Assembly (NCBI GenBank): GCA_030272155.1
Contig: CP126202.1
Coordinates: forward strand, 3,369,501 to 3,433,500
Length of the DNA: 64,000 nucleotides
Reading direction: 5' to 3'
DNA from: Tetradesmus obliquus
Lineage: Eukaryota > Chlorophyta > Chlorophyceae > Sphaeropleales > Scenedesmaceae
Part shown: one piece after another, positions 49,778-60,842 of the stretch
How positions within the stretch are numbered: the stretch's first letter is position 1
Layout: the number at the start of each line of letters is the position of its first letter
Notes under the pieces: generated by a model
What the model was told of the DNA's origin: nothing
Databases searched by the model: none
Seen by the model: the letters and a program-made list of their open reading frames with translations, nothing else
Made by a program: the position numbers and the translations under genes

Positions 49778-50210
49778 ATACACTGCAATCCATGCCTTGA
49801 GTTGTCTGTACTGAAAAGAGTTGGCCTTTGACCATATTTGGATGGATGGCACACTCAATGCTATTCCTGCAAGATAAGCTGCAGGATTAATAGGCTGCAC
49901 TGCTCACCAGGAGGAATGCTGTCAGTGATCCCATCTGCACAGCAGAGATGTGCCAGAACAGCGGTCATATGCATATATATGTGGAGTGTCGCATTGTCCA
50001 TGTGCGCAGCATGCGTGGCGCTTTACGCCCGGCCGATGTGCGGACACTGTGCGGTTTGCCTTTCGTGTGTGTTGCTATGTGGCTGCACCAGCAGCGACCA
50101 AAGTCCTGGCTGGACATACCATCAAACCAGGGAGGAGATGGCTGGCTGTGACACGTTATGCTCAGCACGTCAACAAGTTGGCAGGCCACGTATCCTCTTC
50201 AATCAGTGAG

Positions 50211-50440
50211 AGGGTGTGTGCAGCATGCAATTGAGCTGTAGCACGCCAAGGGGGTGTGGGGGTTCAACTCCTCTGCTTATTTTTTGGTCCGGGCGCTGGG
50301 CACCTCCTGTATAGGGGTGTTAGACGTTTCTTGCTGGTGGAGGCATTGCCTTTGTGTCCCCTGCAGTCGGGTTCGCCTGGCTGCTGCGTGTGACTAGCCA
50401 GTAGGATTTCGTCCCCCCTGGTAACAACAACAACAAAAAT
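50211..50440 (+). mobile_element. SINE-like retroposed element (230 bp)
   Basis: Flanked by an 8-bp direct repeat TCAGTGAG (50203-50210 and 50441-50448). The 3' end is an A-rich tail of AAC repeats ending in AAAAAT, as left by target-primed reverse transcription. GGTTCAACTCC at 50261 resembles a pol III B box; an A box upstream is not convincing. Base composition differs from the surroundings (no CAG/CTG runs). It could also be the 3' end of a LINE. Confidence 0.65.
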
Positions 50441-50448
50441 TCAGTGAG

Positions 50449-51331
50449 CCATCACAACGGCATGGCCAGCAGGCTGATGCTGGTCTAGCATCCCCAATCA
50501 ATGCGCTAGAGTCACTGGCCAGATGCAGTGGATGGCTGTTGTAGTGGTTGCCCAATGAGCCTGTCATTGGCTGGAAACGGGGTGTGTCCCCATCGTATGC
50601 GTTACACTATATCACTGTGTCCCCATCGTACACATGTAACACACACATCGTGAATGGTGTGAGGAACGGCTGCAGCAGCTTGCAGCTGCACTTCTGCTGC
50701 TTGTGAAGTTGCAGGTGATGTGTTTACGGCATGTTGGACACCACTGCAAGGCCAGGGTTATGACGTGTTGTAACAGACAGAGATGCATCCAGTGGCACTT
50801 GCATCTCTTGACGCAGTCGGCAGCTGTGCGCAATCTTTCAGCGCGGCAGCTTCCTTTGTTGACGCCCGATCAACAAACAAACGCACACTGTGAAAGCCTA
50901 GTGAGCAGGATACACCCAGTCCATCTGACAATGCAGGAAAGCTGTTCGTGGTTGACTGCGCAATGTTGCAGCGCAGCGCCAATCATCAACTTAGGCACAT
51001 GCAGTTTTGTTCATGAACATGGTAAGCACAAACCAATCACCTATCACAGGCGCTCATCAATCAATCACTTAACATTGTCGTTCCCGTTTGTACAGTGTTG
51101 TACGCACCAGCAGTAAGATAAACCACAAACGCGGGCCAGCTGGAACAGAGCACAGACAGGGATCACAACAGACTGATGCTGCTGCATCTGCCAGCAGCGG
51201 CTGGTGACGATATAGGTTTGGTGGCTCATTACTGCCAGTGACCTCTATCTCGAGGTGCAAGTCATCCAGCCACCAAAACAGCTCAAAGGCCACCATTGCA
51301 CAACCTTTTCAATGTCATTCAGAGAGCCCAT
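50449..51331. other. Intergenic stretch without a recognised gene
   Basis: About 880 bases with no convincing exon. It should contain the 3' UTR of the minus-strand secreted-protein gene, but I see no clear TGTAA on that strand close to the stop. Confidence 0.4.
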
Positions 51332-52794
51332 TTACTTGGGCACAACACCAATCTTCCTGTGTGCTGCTGCAGCAGCTTGCGGAGCCTGATGCTGCTCCAC
51401 TGCCTGACTCACTGCCATCTGCAAAGGTGTGACCTCCCTAAAGTTAGGCCCAGCAAGTGTGACCACATTCTGCTGCACCCGGACGCTCCGGCCGCCACTC
51501 CTGCTGTCACTCCTGCTGCTGCTGTCACTCCTGCTGCTGCTGCGCCGGCTGCTCCTGCTATCCCTGTCGCGTCCCCTGTCACTGCGAGGGATCGTCACTG
51601 TGTCCCGCCTGCTGCCCCTGCTGTCGTCCCTGCTGTCATTGTCATCGTCCCTGTCCCGCCTCTCAAGCCTGGAGGGCCTGTCTGTGCGGTCGCTGCTCCT
51701 GTCTGCTGATGGCCTGCCACTTTCCAGCCTGTCACTGCTCCTGCTGGGCCTAGGGGCGCTTGCAGGCTCCCTGCAAGCAGCAACATTAGTGCAGTAACAT
51801 GCGTGAGCTTGTGCTTATCCACACCTATTGAAGTAGCTGGAAAGCAGCAAGCAGCATGGGGCTGTGCAGGCTTACATCTCAAATGGGCGGAGGTGTTGTG
51901 TCTCTGTCAGCAGCACAGCATGCTGGCTTGTCATCGATACTGGTCACTGTCTTGACCTGATTGTGGTAAACCGCACTTGTTTGCTGGGTGCGTTTGCACA
52001 CACCAGGGTGCGGCAATAGCAGCTGCTTGCGAGTGCTGCGCTGCACAGTTAAAAACACTGCAACAACTTTCTGCAGCAGCTCTCAGCAACAGCAACCTGC
52101 AGCAGCACTCAGCAGCACCACGCTGCAGCAGTAGCACAAAACACCCCTCCCACCTGACTGGAGTGAGCTCAGTGGCTCCATCGCTGCCACCGCGTGCTGT
52201 GCGTGCTGCGCCGGCGGCTGGCCTCAGGTTTTGGAAGAACTGACCCACCCTGCTAAACATCTGTCCCATATTGCCCAGGCCATTGAAGCCTGCCATGAGG
52301 CCTGATGCTGCTGCGCCGAGGCCTGGGATGGTGTCAACCTCCTGCAGCTTGCGTGTTGTGCGCTTCATCAAGGGCTCTGCATGTTTAGATGTAAGAAAAT
52401 GTAAGAAGATCACTAGTTCAGGTGGATAAACCGGGGATGTAGATTAGGAGCATATGTGGCGCTGCCGGTGCTTGCGAGGGCAGTGCAATGCAGCAAGGAT
52501 GCAGGCTGCAGCATTGCGTGAGCATCTGACATTGTACAGCTGCTTTTGAAGCATGCGGCTCATCTTTCAGCGCGTTGAAAGGCATCGATTCAAAGCAAAG
52601 CAAACGGCGTCCATGTATGTCTGTTGTAGCAAGAGTGCTCGCTCTGCAGCAGATGTCGAGTGTGACGATGGTCGACGCCACTCACCGCACCCTGCGCCGG
52701 GCTCCCCTTGTGTTGAAGTTTCCGGGTTACATTGTGCCAAACATCCCACCAACAAGCAGCCGAACAGAACCACTGCTAGCACTGATCGCGCCAT
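51332..52794 (-). CDS. Secreted Arg/Ser/Asp-rich protein of unknown function (3 exons, 256 aa)
   Basis: Exons 52794-52686, 52376-52154, 51770-51332; phase closes to a TAA stop. The start gives a classical signal peptide (MARSVLAVVLFGCLLVGCLA, then QCNPETS). Exon 2 encodes a short Gly/Met/Phe-rich amphipathic region (GLMAGFNGLGNMGQMFSRVG). Exon 3 begins with some 90 residues made almost only of Arg, Asp and Ser with a few Pro and Gly (RRDRDDDNDSRDDSRG, then SRSDSSSRSDSRSGGR), and ends with a more ordinary segment NFREVTPLQMAVSQAVEQ. RS/RD-rich sequence is usually nuclear (splicing factors), so a secretory signal on it is odd; extracellular polyampholytes of this kind occur in cell-wall or mineral-binding proteins. 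I do not recognise a family. If the start is wrong, it could be a nuclear RS protein. Confidence 0.65.
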
Positions 52795-53973
52795 GTGAGC
52801 CAGGCCTCGGGGAAAAGCACTTCGGTATGTTCCGTTGTGGCAGTAAAATCGTATAAAGATTCTCCAATTGATGTTTGGTACCAAGCTGAGATGAACCCGC
52901 AGCTGGAGCACAAGTGAGCTTGCAGCCCAGGTGGCGTGTTGGCGGGAAGATGAATTTCGCGCTCCAAGCCGGGGGCAGATACCTCGCACCGTGATGAAGG
53001 CAATAACAACATTTATGAAACTTCCAAGTAAATACTAAAATAATTCTTTCAATTACTGGCCGCATGAAGCTGTCCACATTACATGCACTGCCTGTCATGT
53101 CACCAGCTATTTGACAGCAGCCACACTCATCATCTCCGATCAACTACCACTCAATACTATTCAGACCAAAGATTGGATCTGCACCCATAGCAGACGCCAC
53201 TACACAGCTTCGTGTTGCACTGCACGGGGTACCGTGAGGGGAACCTTTTCACACAGAGCTGCCACAGCCAGCGTAACAAATCCAAGATGGTGCCAGGACC
53301 CACATGTAAACTATCCTCTTTTGAAAAGTCGACTGAACCCTAGCTGGTGCCTGAGTGTAATTGGCAGTTCATGCCCACAACACCTTTCGGTACTGCTACG
53401 GCATCCGTTGCGCATGTAGAACGCAGCGCAGGGCCCACCAAAGCAAGCACTTGGTGCTGGAACTGCATTTTGGCCTTAACTGCTGCAGCAAAGTCCAGCT
53501 CCACCGGTTTATAAGGGACGTATCAAGCTCTCTGCCTGCAGATCTTCCATGCTGCCAGACAAACTGCCTTTGTTAGCAGTGGTAGTTAGCCAGAAGCAAA
53601 CACTACTCAGGCCAGCTTGTACAATGCTGCCCACAGCTGTCACGAGAATGGCATCACATACAGCTACACTGCAGCAGCACCACTGATGCTTTGACCAAAA
53701 GCTAACCTGACAAGGTGTGACCACAACACTGAAGCCTGGTACATGCATGTCATATGACTACTATGAATCACATCAGTGGTAACTTGCTCAGGTCTTGGCC
53801 ACGCCAACGTGTACAATCAAATAGGGCATTGTTGCTGTTGCTGTTCTTATCACGCAAGAGAAGGGCATTTGAAGCACTTGACACATGCGTCAGACGCGCC
53901 TGAACGTCACAACCTTTCCAAGCACTTTCAACAAGTCATGCATGTGCACATGGCACGTGCCACATCTCCTTGG
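52795..53973. other. Intergenic region between two minus-strand genes
   Basis: About 1.2 kb between the start of the secreted-protein gene and the stop of the kinase-like gene. No exon recognised; it should hold the promoter of the former and the 3' UTR of the latter. Low in CAG/CTG. Confidence 0.45.
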
Positions 53974-54437
53974 CTACAACATCAATCGCTGCAGCTGCTG
54001 CTGCTGCTGCTGCTGCACAAAACCAAAGCTAGCCGGCGTCTTGCTGGGACTTACACTGCTGCTCACAAACCCACTGCCAGCTGGAGTGGTTGAAAAGGGT
54101 GTTGTAGTAACAACACATGCAGTGACATACTCCTCATCCTCACTCTGCTTGTGAGTGGCAGCCCAGTCTGCATTCAGCGCCCCTACCACATCTGCTGTCA
54201 ACTTCAGAGGAGGAACTACAGATGGCCTGCTGCCAGCACCATTGCTGCCTGCGGCACCACCCAGGCCCTGCTGCTGCAGCTCTGAAGATAGCTGCAACGA
54301 CCTTCGTGGCGCACCGCCAGCTGCTGCTGCTGCTGCCGCCGAGCCATCGCCTCCAAAGCTGCTGAATGCACTATTGATCCCCGGCTTCCCCCCATGCGCT
54401 GCTGCCATAGGTGACGAAGGCCCACTGGCGTACCCAC

Positions 54438-54480
<43 letters not shown>

Positions 54481-57400
54481 GCGGTGCTGCTCCCAGCTCT
54501 CTAGCAGCGGCGTCACGCGGCTCCTGGCAGCAGTCCAACTCTGCACCCAGCTGCTAGCTGCTGCAACTGCCGCCCGGCTGTTATGCCGCAGCCAGCCCCA
54601 TGGTGTGGCCAGCTCAGCTGCTAGGCGTGCTGCTTCCAGCTCCACTGGGTCCCTCCACGGCTCACCAGCCTCACACCTACGCAGCACAAATGCAGGCAGC
54701 CACACAAACACACACTGTAAGGCTGCAGGATGGCGCGTGGAAAAGTGGGTGTTGTGCTTGCAAGAGCTACACGGGGCCTTCCCAATTGTCACAGCTCTAC
54801 AAGAGTGTGGCGCAGCCGCAAGAGGCAACGCCGCAAAGTCCTCGACAAATGCCCGCTGATCACACAATCCATGACAGCTGCAAGATGTCAGCTAACTCCT
54901 CAAACACCCAGCTGACTACCCAGCCACATAAGCGCAACATCTGCTCTGCCAATGTGTCTGACACACAAGCGGCAGCAGCATACAGCAGCCCCACCTGGCC
55001 AGCCACGGGTGCTCCTGCAGCTGCTCCGCTGAGGGCCGCTGCCGCGGGTCCTTGGCCAGCGCCTGCTGCAGGAAGTCGACGCAGTCGGGCGGCAGGCTGC
55101 CTGGCGGCTGCTCAATATCAGCCCACAGCGCCAGGCCAGCAGAGTCGATTTTGGACTCGACCTGCCACAACAAGGCCGCGCACATAGCAGCTGTTATATG
55201 AGCAGCTGTCAATTATGATGTGGTTGTTACATCAAGCGGCAGGAAGAGTACAGGAGTGATGTCATGAAACCCAACACACAGAGGGTGTGTGGCAGGCAGC
55301 AGTGCCATATGTGCAAGGGCGCTGACAACCAGCAGCTGCTGCTGGCTCATCATGCTAGCTGGCACACAGTTTGTTGCTGTGTTTTGCTGGTGTGGTGGTG
55401 GTGTCCTCTCACCTCGAAGGGCATGCTGCCACACAGCAGCTCATGCACCATGCAGCCCACTTGCCAGATGTCCACCTTCTCATCGTAGTAGTCCCTGCAA
55501 CGTCATGTGGCAGTAGTGACAAGGATCAGCCAGCCACGCATGACATGACAACAAGCAGCACAGGAGATGCTGATGCCTTGCTGGATCCGCTACCAAGTGC
55601 ATCCGCCTGTGCCTTGATTGCTGTGTTGAGAGGTGTGCTGCGCTGGCAAATGCAACTTGCTAAGCGCTAGTTTCTCAAACACAGCTGTGCAATGCTGTCA
55701 TCACACATCAGCGCTGCCCCGCACATGCCCCCACCTGTGCTCCCACTCTGCCCTGCCAGCAGCTGCAGCAGCGTTCAAGCTTCGGCTGCTGCGCATCAGC
55801 TTACTCATGCTCCTGCCAGCTGGCTGCAGCGCCGCCGCATCACAGCCCTCATCCTGCAGCATCGGTATGCTTCTGCTGCCCTGCCGGCTCGGCTGCTGCC
55901 CGCCGCTGCTGCTGTTGCCGCCGCCACCGCTGCTACTGCGCGGCCGCGCTGCTGCCTGCTTGCTGCCCCTGCCGCCATCCCCAGAAGCCGGCTGCAGTGA
56001 CGCACCCAACTGCTGCTGCTGCTGCTGCTGACTTGGCTCGTCTTCTTCATCGGCCCCGGATTCGCTGCTGCTGTCATCTAACAGGCCCAGCGCCAGCTCA
56101 TGCTCATTGTGAGGCTTCACTGACAGCATCTCAGGAGCCATGTAATCCAGCAGCGCGGTGCGGCTCTTGGGCCTGTCGCTGAGCTGGTCAACTGCTAAAG
56201 TCAGGTGGCCCAGGCGTGCCACGTCATCAATGCCCATGTAGAGGTTCTCAGGCAGCACGCTCCTGCAAGCAGCAGCACCCGCAACATGGCTTTTTGATGA
56301 TCATCCAAAGCATAGCAGTGATCAGCAGCACCCAGCTACACCTAGTAACAATAGCGGTGACGTGGAGTGCCCCGTTTGTGTGGAGCATCCAGTGCTTTGA
56401 TGTCCAGCCAGCAGGCAGTAGAAGGCGACGGCTGAGCAGCAACAACAAACCTCTATGTCTCCAGCATGTTTTTGGCAAACAAGTAGGCAGCTAGGGCAAA
56501 GCAGCCCAAGCCGCCGCGGTTGACATTCAATTATGTAGCTATGCATCTTCCGTGGTCCTTCACATTCTGCTGTGCTGCAGCCGCACCTGTGGATGATGTA
56601 GTTGGCGTGCAGGTAGGCCAGCGCCTTGAGCAGCAACATCATGCAACACCATGCCTGTCCTGCTGTGCTGCAGCCGCACCTGTGGATGATGTTGTTGGCG
56701 TGCAGGTAGGCCAGAGCCTTGAGCAGCGGCTTCACCAGCGACACAGCCACGTGGCGCTCCGTGTACTTCTCCGGGTGGCTGATGCAGTCGTTGAAGATGT
56801 CGCCCTTGCCCACATACTCCTCCACTGCAGGACACGCAAGCCACAGCAGTAGCGCGATGGTGTTGACAAGAGCCTTATCATAAGACATGATCAAAGCACA
56901 GGCTGTTGATGCAGTCGTTGAAGATGTCGCCCTTGCCCACATACTCCTCCACTGCAGGACATGCAAGCCACAGCAGCACCATGGTGATGTTGAGACGTAT
57001 GTTACCAAAGACCTGATGTACACAGATACAAGCACAGGCTGCTGATGCAGTTATTGAAGATGTCAGTCTTGCCCGCGTACTCCTCCACTGCAGGACATGC
57101 AAGCCACAGCAGCAGCACAAAGGTGTTGACAAGAGCCTTATCGAAAATCTAATCCAAGCACAGGCTGCTGATGCAGTCATTGAACATGTCACTCTTGCGC
57201 ACGTACTCCTCCACTGCAGGACATGCAGTGCAACATATAGCAGTGATTTATGTTGCCTTCATCCTAGTCTAGAGACTGGTGGACACCAGTAGTGACACAG
57301 GTAGCGCTGAAGCACGCAGCCTGCAACATCCGCCGGCAGTCCCAGCGCAACAATGCAGCTGCCAAGTGACCAACGGAACTCAGCCATTGTCCATCCTCCT

Positions 57401-59729
57401 CTGCTGCTGCTGCTGCTGCTGCTGCAATCAAACATACGGCAGTTCAGCTGTTGCAACTGCTGCCGCTGAGCGCAGCACTCACCCACGTAGATGATGTCCG
57501 CCTCCTCCCACTGGCCCATGCAGCGCACCAGGTTGGGGTGCCGCAGCAGCTCAGAGAAGGCGATGGAGCGCCGCACGCCACGCTCCTCAGCAGGCACCAT
57601 CTTGTCTGTGTAATTTAAGATTCAATGAAGATTCAGTGTGCAAAGCAGCATGGAACAGTCAGCGCAACAGCAGGACAGCAGCAGCGCGGAGGCTAGAATA
57701 CTTGGCAATGCTCCCAATGAGGACACGTGCCGACTTTCTTTTCAGTAACGCGGGTTTCAGAGCTGGCAGGTACAAGGCTGCTGAGGTAAAGGACTGGCAA
57801 TCCTGTCGCATGACTGCCAAACAACCACCTACTGCTGCACCACTTACGTTTGTCGTACTTCTTCAGCAGGAAGTGCTGGCCAGTTTTGTTGGCGCAAGCA
57901 AAGTAAGCCGTCGTGTAGCGGCCCCTGGCGGCGGCAGGCAGCAGCAGCAGGCAGGCAGCTGTCAATTCAGGCATAACAGCCATCAGAATGCAACTAGCTG
58001 TTGCCATTGCTTTTGACTACCTGCGGCGATGCTACGTGATGCTAGCCGCACCTACTGCCATCCAGCACTGGTGTCCCACAACACAATATATCCACCATCA
58101 CAACACCTAGCACACCCAGCACGTCTGCAAGCAACAACCACATGTACATGCACACCTGTGCAGCATGTGGCAGATGGGTTTGAAGTCATCCAGGCTGGTG
58201 AACCACAGCTCCTCTTCTTCCTCGTCCGCATCCGCCTTGCTGCTGCTGCTGGCGCGGCCCATCAGGCTGCCCAGCAGCCGAGAGCTGGCGCCACCCAGCA
58301 GGCCCCTCAAGCCGGAGGCAAAGGTGGCAGAGCCGACATGCTCGGCTCCCCTGCACAGCAATGACAACAGCAGTTGCTGGGTATCATATATAGCTAGATA
58401 GCCAGGTGATGTTTGAGGTGGTGAAAGGCTGCGAGGGGCCCAGACGATGATACAGACCAACTGCTTGGCTACCCTGAACCGCATTGCGGCAGATGGAGAT
58501 GTGCAGTGCCAGAATGCTGCCACTGCTGCTGGTTGTCAGCTCTTGTACAGAAGAGGCCAGTAACAACATGCACCAGCATGCCGTGCTTGCAGTTCAGATT
58601 GACGTGTAACCTGACTGACCCACACCACCTGGAGATCTGGGTGCAATGTTCATTACACTTGCTGGCAACTGGCACTTTGTCTCAGGTGGAGTACGTGGCT
58701 GCCGTTGCTGGCTATGCTGCTGCGTACGTGGCACGTGCCTTGAACAATGACAGTGCTAGCATACGTGCTCAGTTCAATGCGAATAACTGCTGATGGAGCT
58801 TGCTTGCTGCTGCAGGCAGAAGACCCTGCATGCATGCAATCGCCGCCATACAGCCCGGCATGATCAACGTGCACACTTCCTGCAAACTGCTCACTTTGCT
58901 GCTGCTCCTGGGCTGCCAGGGTCTGCCCAGTCTGCCTGGCTGTCAGCATGGCTGAGGTGGCTCCTGCTGGTGCTGCTGCCATCTGCTGCTGCTGCTGCTG
59001 CTGGTTGACTGCTGCGCGACAGCATGCCTTCGCCTAGCGACTTCTGCAGGCGAAACGCAGCAGCAGGCATGCAGGTAACACCGTCAAAACCAGAGCTGTG
59101 CCTATCATGGGTTGGCAAGAACACGTGCAATGGTTGAGCTGCGTTTGCCTTCCATGTAAAGCATGCTAGCATTGCAGGCGCATCCTGCAGCCAGCTAGGG
59201 ACAGAAGTAATTGCAGGCGCAAGCACCACCAGCATCTGCAGCCACGCTGCCGTGCTGCCTCCGCCATGTACGAAGTATGCTTGTAATTGCAAGGCTCGGC
59301 ATGCTGCAGCACCTGCTGTTATGCACCTGGGTTGCCTGTGCAGCTGGTGCTCAGAAACGCAAAACAACTTTGCTTCACTGAAAGCTGCTCACCTTCATTC
59401 TGCTGAAGAAGCCGCTGAACCTTGGGCTGCTGCTGCCATCAGCACCAGCTGCAGCATTTGCTTGTTGCTGGCGTGCAGCGTTGGCTGGTGATGTTTCGTC
59501 TGTATGCTGCTGCTGCTGGTGATGTTCGAGGCTTGCTGCTGCAGCAGGCTGAGCTGCGCGAAAGGTGCCGGCTGAAGCAGCCACAGCGTCATCATCACCG
59601 CCAGCAAACTTCACACGGCCATGCTCCCGAGTGCGCTGCTGCTGCTGCTGCTGCTGTGCTGTGGGTTGCGAGGTGGACGGGCTGCCTGGGGGCTCGTCCC
59701 TTTGCTGCTGACGCTGCTGCCTTTCAAAC
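53974..59729 (-). CDS. Aurora-like pseudokinase (10 exons found, 5' end unresolved, at least 834 aa)
   Basis: Exons (gene order): 59729-59393, 59043-58895, 58350-58156, 57924-57848, 57605-57483, 56824-56680, 56262-55735, 55494-55413, 55161-54995, 54676-53974; phases close. The first coding exon lies above 59729 and was not fixed. A low-complexity N-terminus leads to the kinase fold: GRYTTAYFA (glycine loop region), HFLLKKYDKHKM (Lys kept), LLRHPNLVRCMGQWEE, IIYVVEEYVGKGDIF (hinge). The catalytic loop is HRSVLPENL where active kinases have HRDxKPEN, so Asp is Ser and Lys is lost. The DFG site reads GHLTLA. LLDYMAPEML and YDEKVDIWQVGCMVHELL strongly resemble Aurora kinases. An acidic, Gln/Ser-rich insert of some 120 residues splits the lobe after MAPEM. 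A long Q/S/A-rich tail follows. It probably acts as a scaffold or regulator rather than an enzyme. Confidence 0.82.
56570..57215 (-). repeat. Exon-edge copies around the kinase hinge exon
   Basis: The true exon starts at 56824. Copies of its first ~43 bases with the acceptor CCTGCAG start at 56951, 57087 and 57213 (spacing 127, 136, 126). The nearest copy is identical over 43 bases (56909-56951 against 56782-56824); the outer two have several changes (for example DMFNDC). The exon's 3' end (true edge 56680) is copied once downstream with the donor side at about 56587, still reading LAYLHANYIIHR. Confidence 0.92.
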
Positions 59730-60766
59730 CTGCCAAGCACATTGTATGGAGGACAACATGTGAGCGTGCAGATGTGGTATGATGCACAGTGCGCGAGTAA
59801 ATCATGCAAGGACTGCCTTGGTGAGGTCCATGCTGCTCTCCTGCAAGCTGATACAACTGTCCATTGCTCTTTGTGATTCGCCTTGCATGCACGTGCAGGC
59901 ACTGCCGTCAGCCTGACAGCCATGTTCCAGGCATGTTTGCTGCTCACCAGTCTGCCTGCTCTGCAGATGCCTCCGGCTCCAGCTGTGCATGCTGTAGGCT
60001 GTCTGACAATTGCACTTTCTTCTTCTGTTCAGTACCATGGCTTCTTGGGCTGGAGGCTTCAAGAGCCGCTGCTGTTTTGACAGCGCCATCATCATGGTGC
60101 ATCGCTGCTTAGCTAAGCAAGGGTCTGCGGCTGCAGCTGGCTGCTGCTGGACGTAGCACCCTTTTATCATTCACTTTGAGCTAAAATTGGCCTGATGGCT
60201 GGACTGCTTTATAATGCAGGGAGGACCTGAGATGCAAATACAGCGTGCTGGTTTGCCCAGCTGCACATCTGTTGCAATAAAGTCATCGCTTAGTGTAATT
60301 TATTACCGCATGGTGTACATATTTCCATCTGCAGCAGATAATTGCTCGAAAAACAGTTCGAACTGTGGAAGAAGCTTGACTGGTCACTTGGAAGTGTGAA
60401 CAACGATGAACATCGAGGGTTGCCGTGGTGGAGCGTCAACATAGGCGTAGTCCATGCTATGCATCTCCAAGCCTACGGTCAGGCGACAAAGTAGGGTTTG
60501 TCACTGGCGAACGCAGCACTACAGGTACTGCACCGGTCAATCCAGGGCGGAGCAATCCTCGAACACTTGGAACCGCTCCAAAAAGGCTGCAATCTGCAGC
60601 TTCAAGCAATGCTGTCCCGCTTGTTGGGCCTCAACCACGCCAAGACTTTCACAGCAACCAACCAGCACCATGTCACAGTGACAAGCCACAAACCAGATGT
60701 CTACGTGACAAAGACGATCGAGGGGCTCAGTACACTATAGTGTAATTTCCACCGACATCATCCAGC
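59730..60766. other. Kinase 5' region and spacer to the U-box gene
   Basis: Should include the missing first exon(s) of the kinase-like gene (an open frame at 59802-60170 on the minus strand is a candidate but no phase-compatible donor was found). 60498-60740 holds an 80-codon plus-strand frame without family resemblance. Confidence 0.35.
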
Positions 60767-60771
60767 TTACA
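60767..60771 (-). terminator. Putative TGTAA polyadenylation signal of the U-box gene
   Basis: TTACA on the plus strand reads TGTAA on the coding strand, about 75 bases past the stop codon at 60843. Confidence 0.4.
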
Positions 60772-60842
60772 TGTCAGCTGAACAACAGGGGCTCATAGCA
60801 GCAGGCATCACCAGCACCTACTGCCTGGGGTTAAGACTGCTC

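Noticed and set aside
49330..49800. 156-codon open frame with repeated SGDCLKELHD units
   Set aside because: It is produced by a 105-bp tandem array whose period is a multiple of three; the opposite strand is open too, and no start context, splice pattern or family resemblance supports a protein.
50230..50275. A tRNA gene at the B-box-like sequence
   Set aside because: No cloverleaf or convincing A box is visible; the context is that of a retroposed element.
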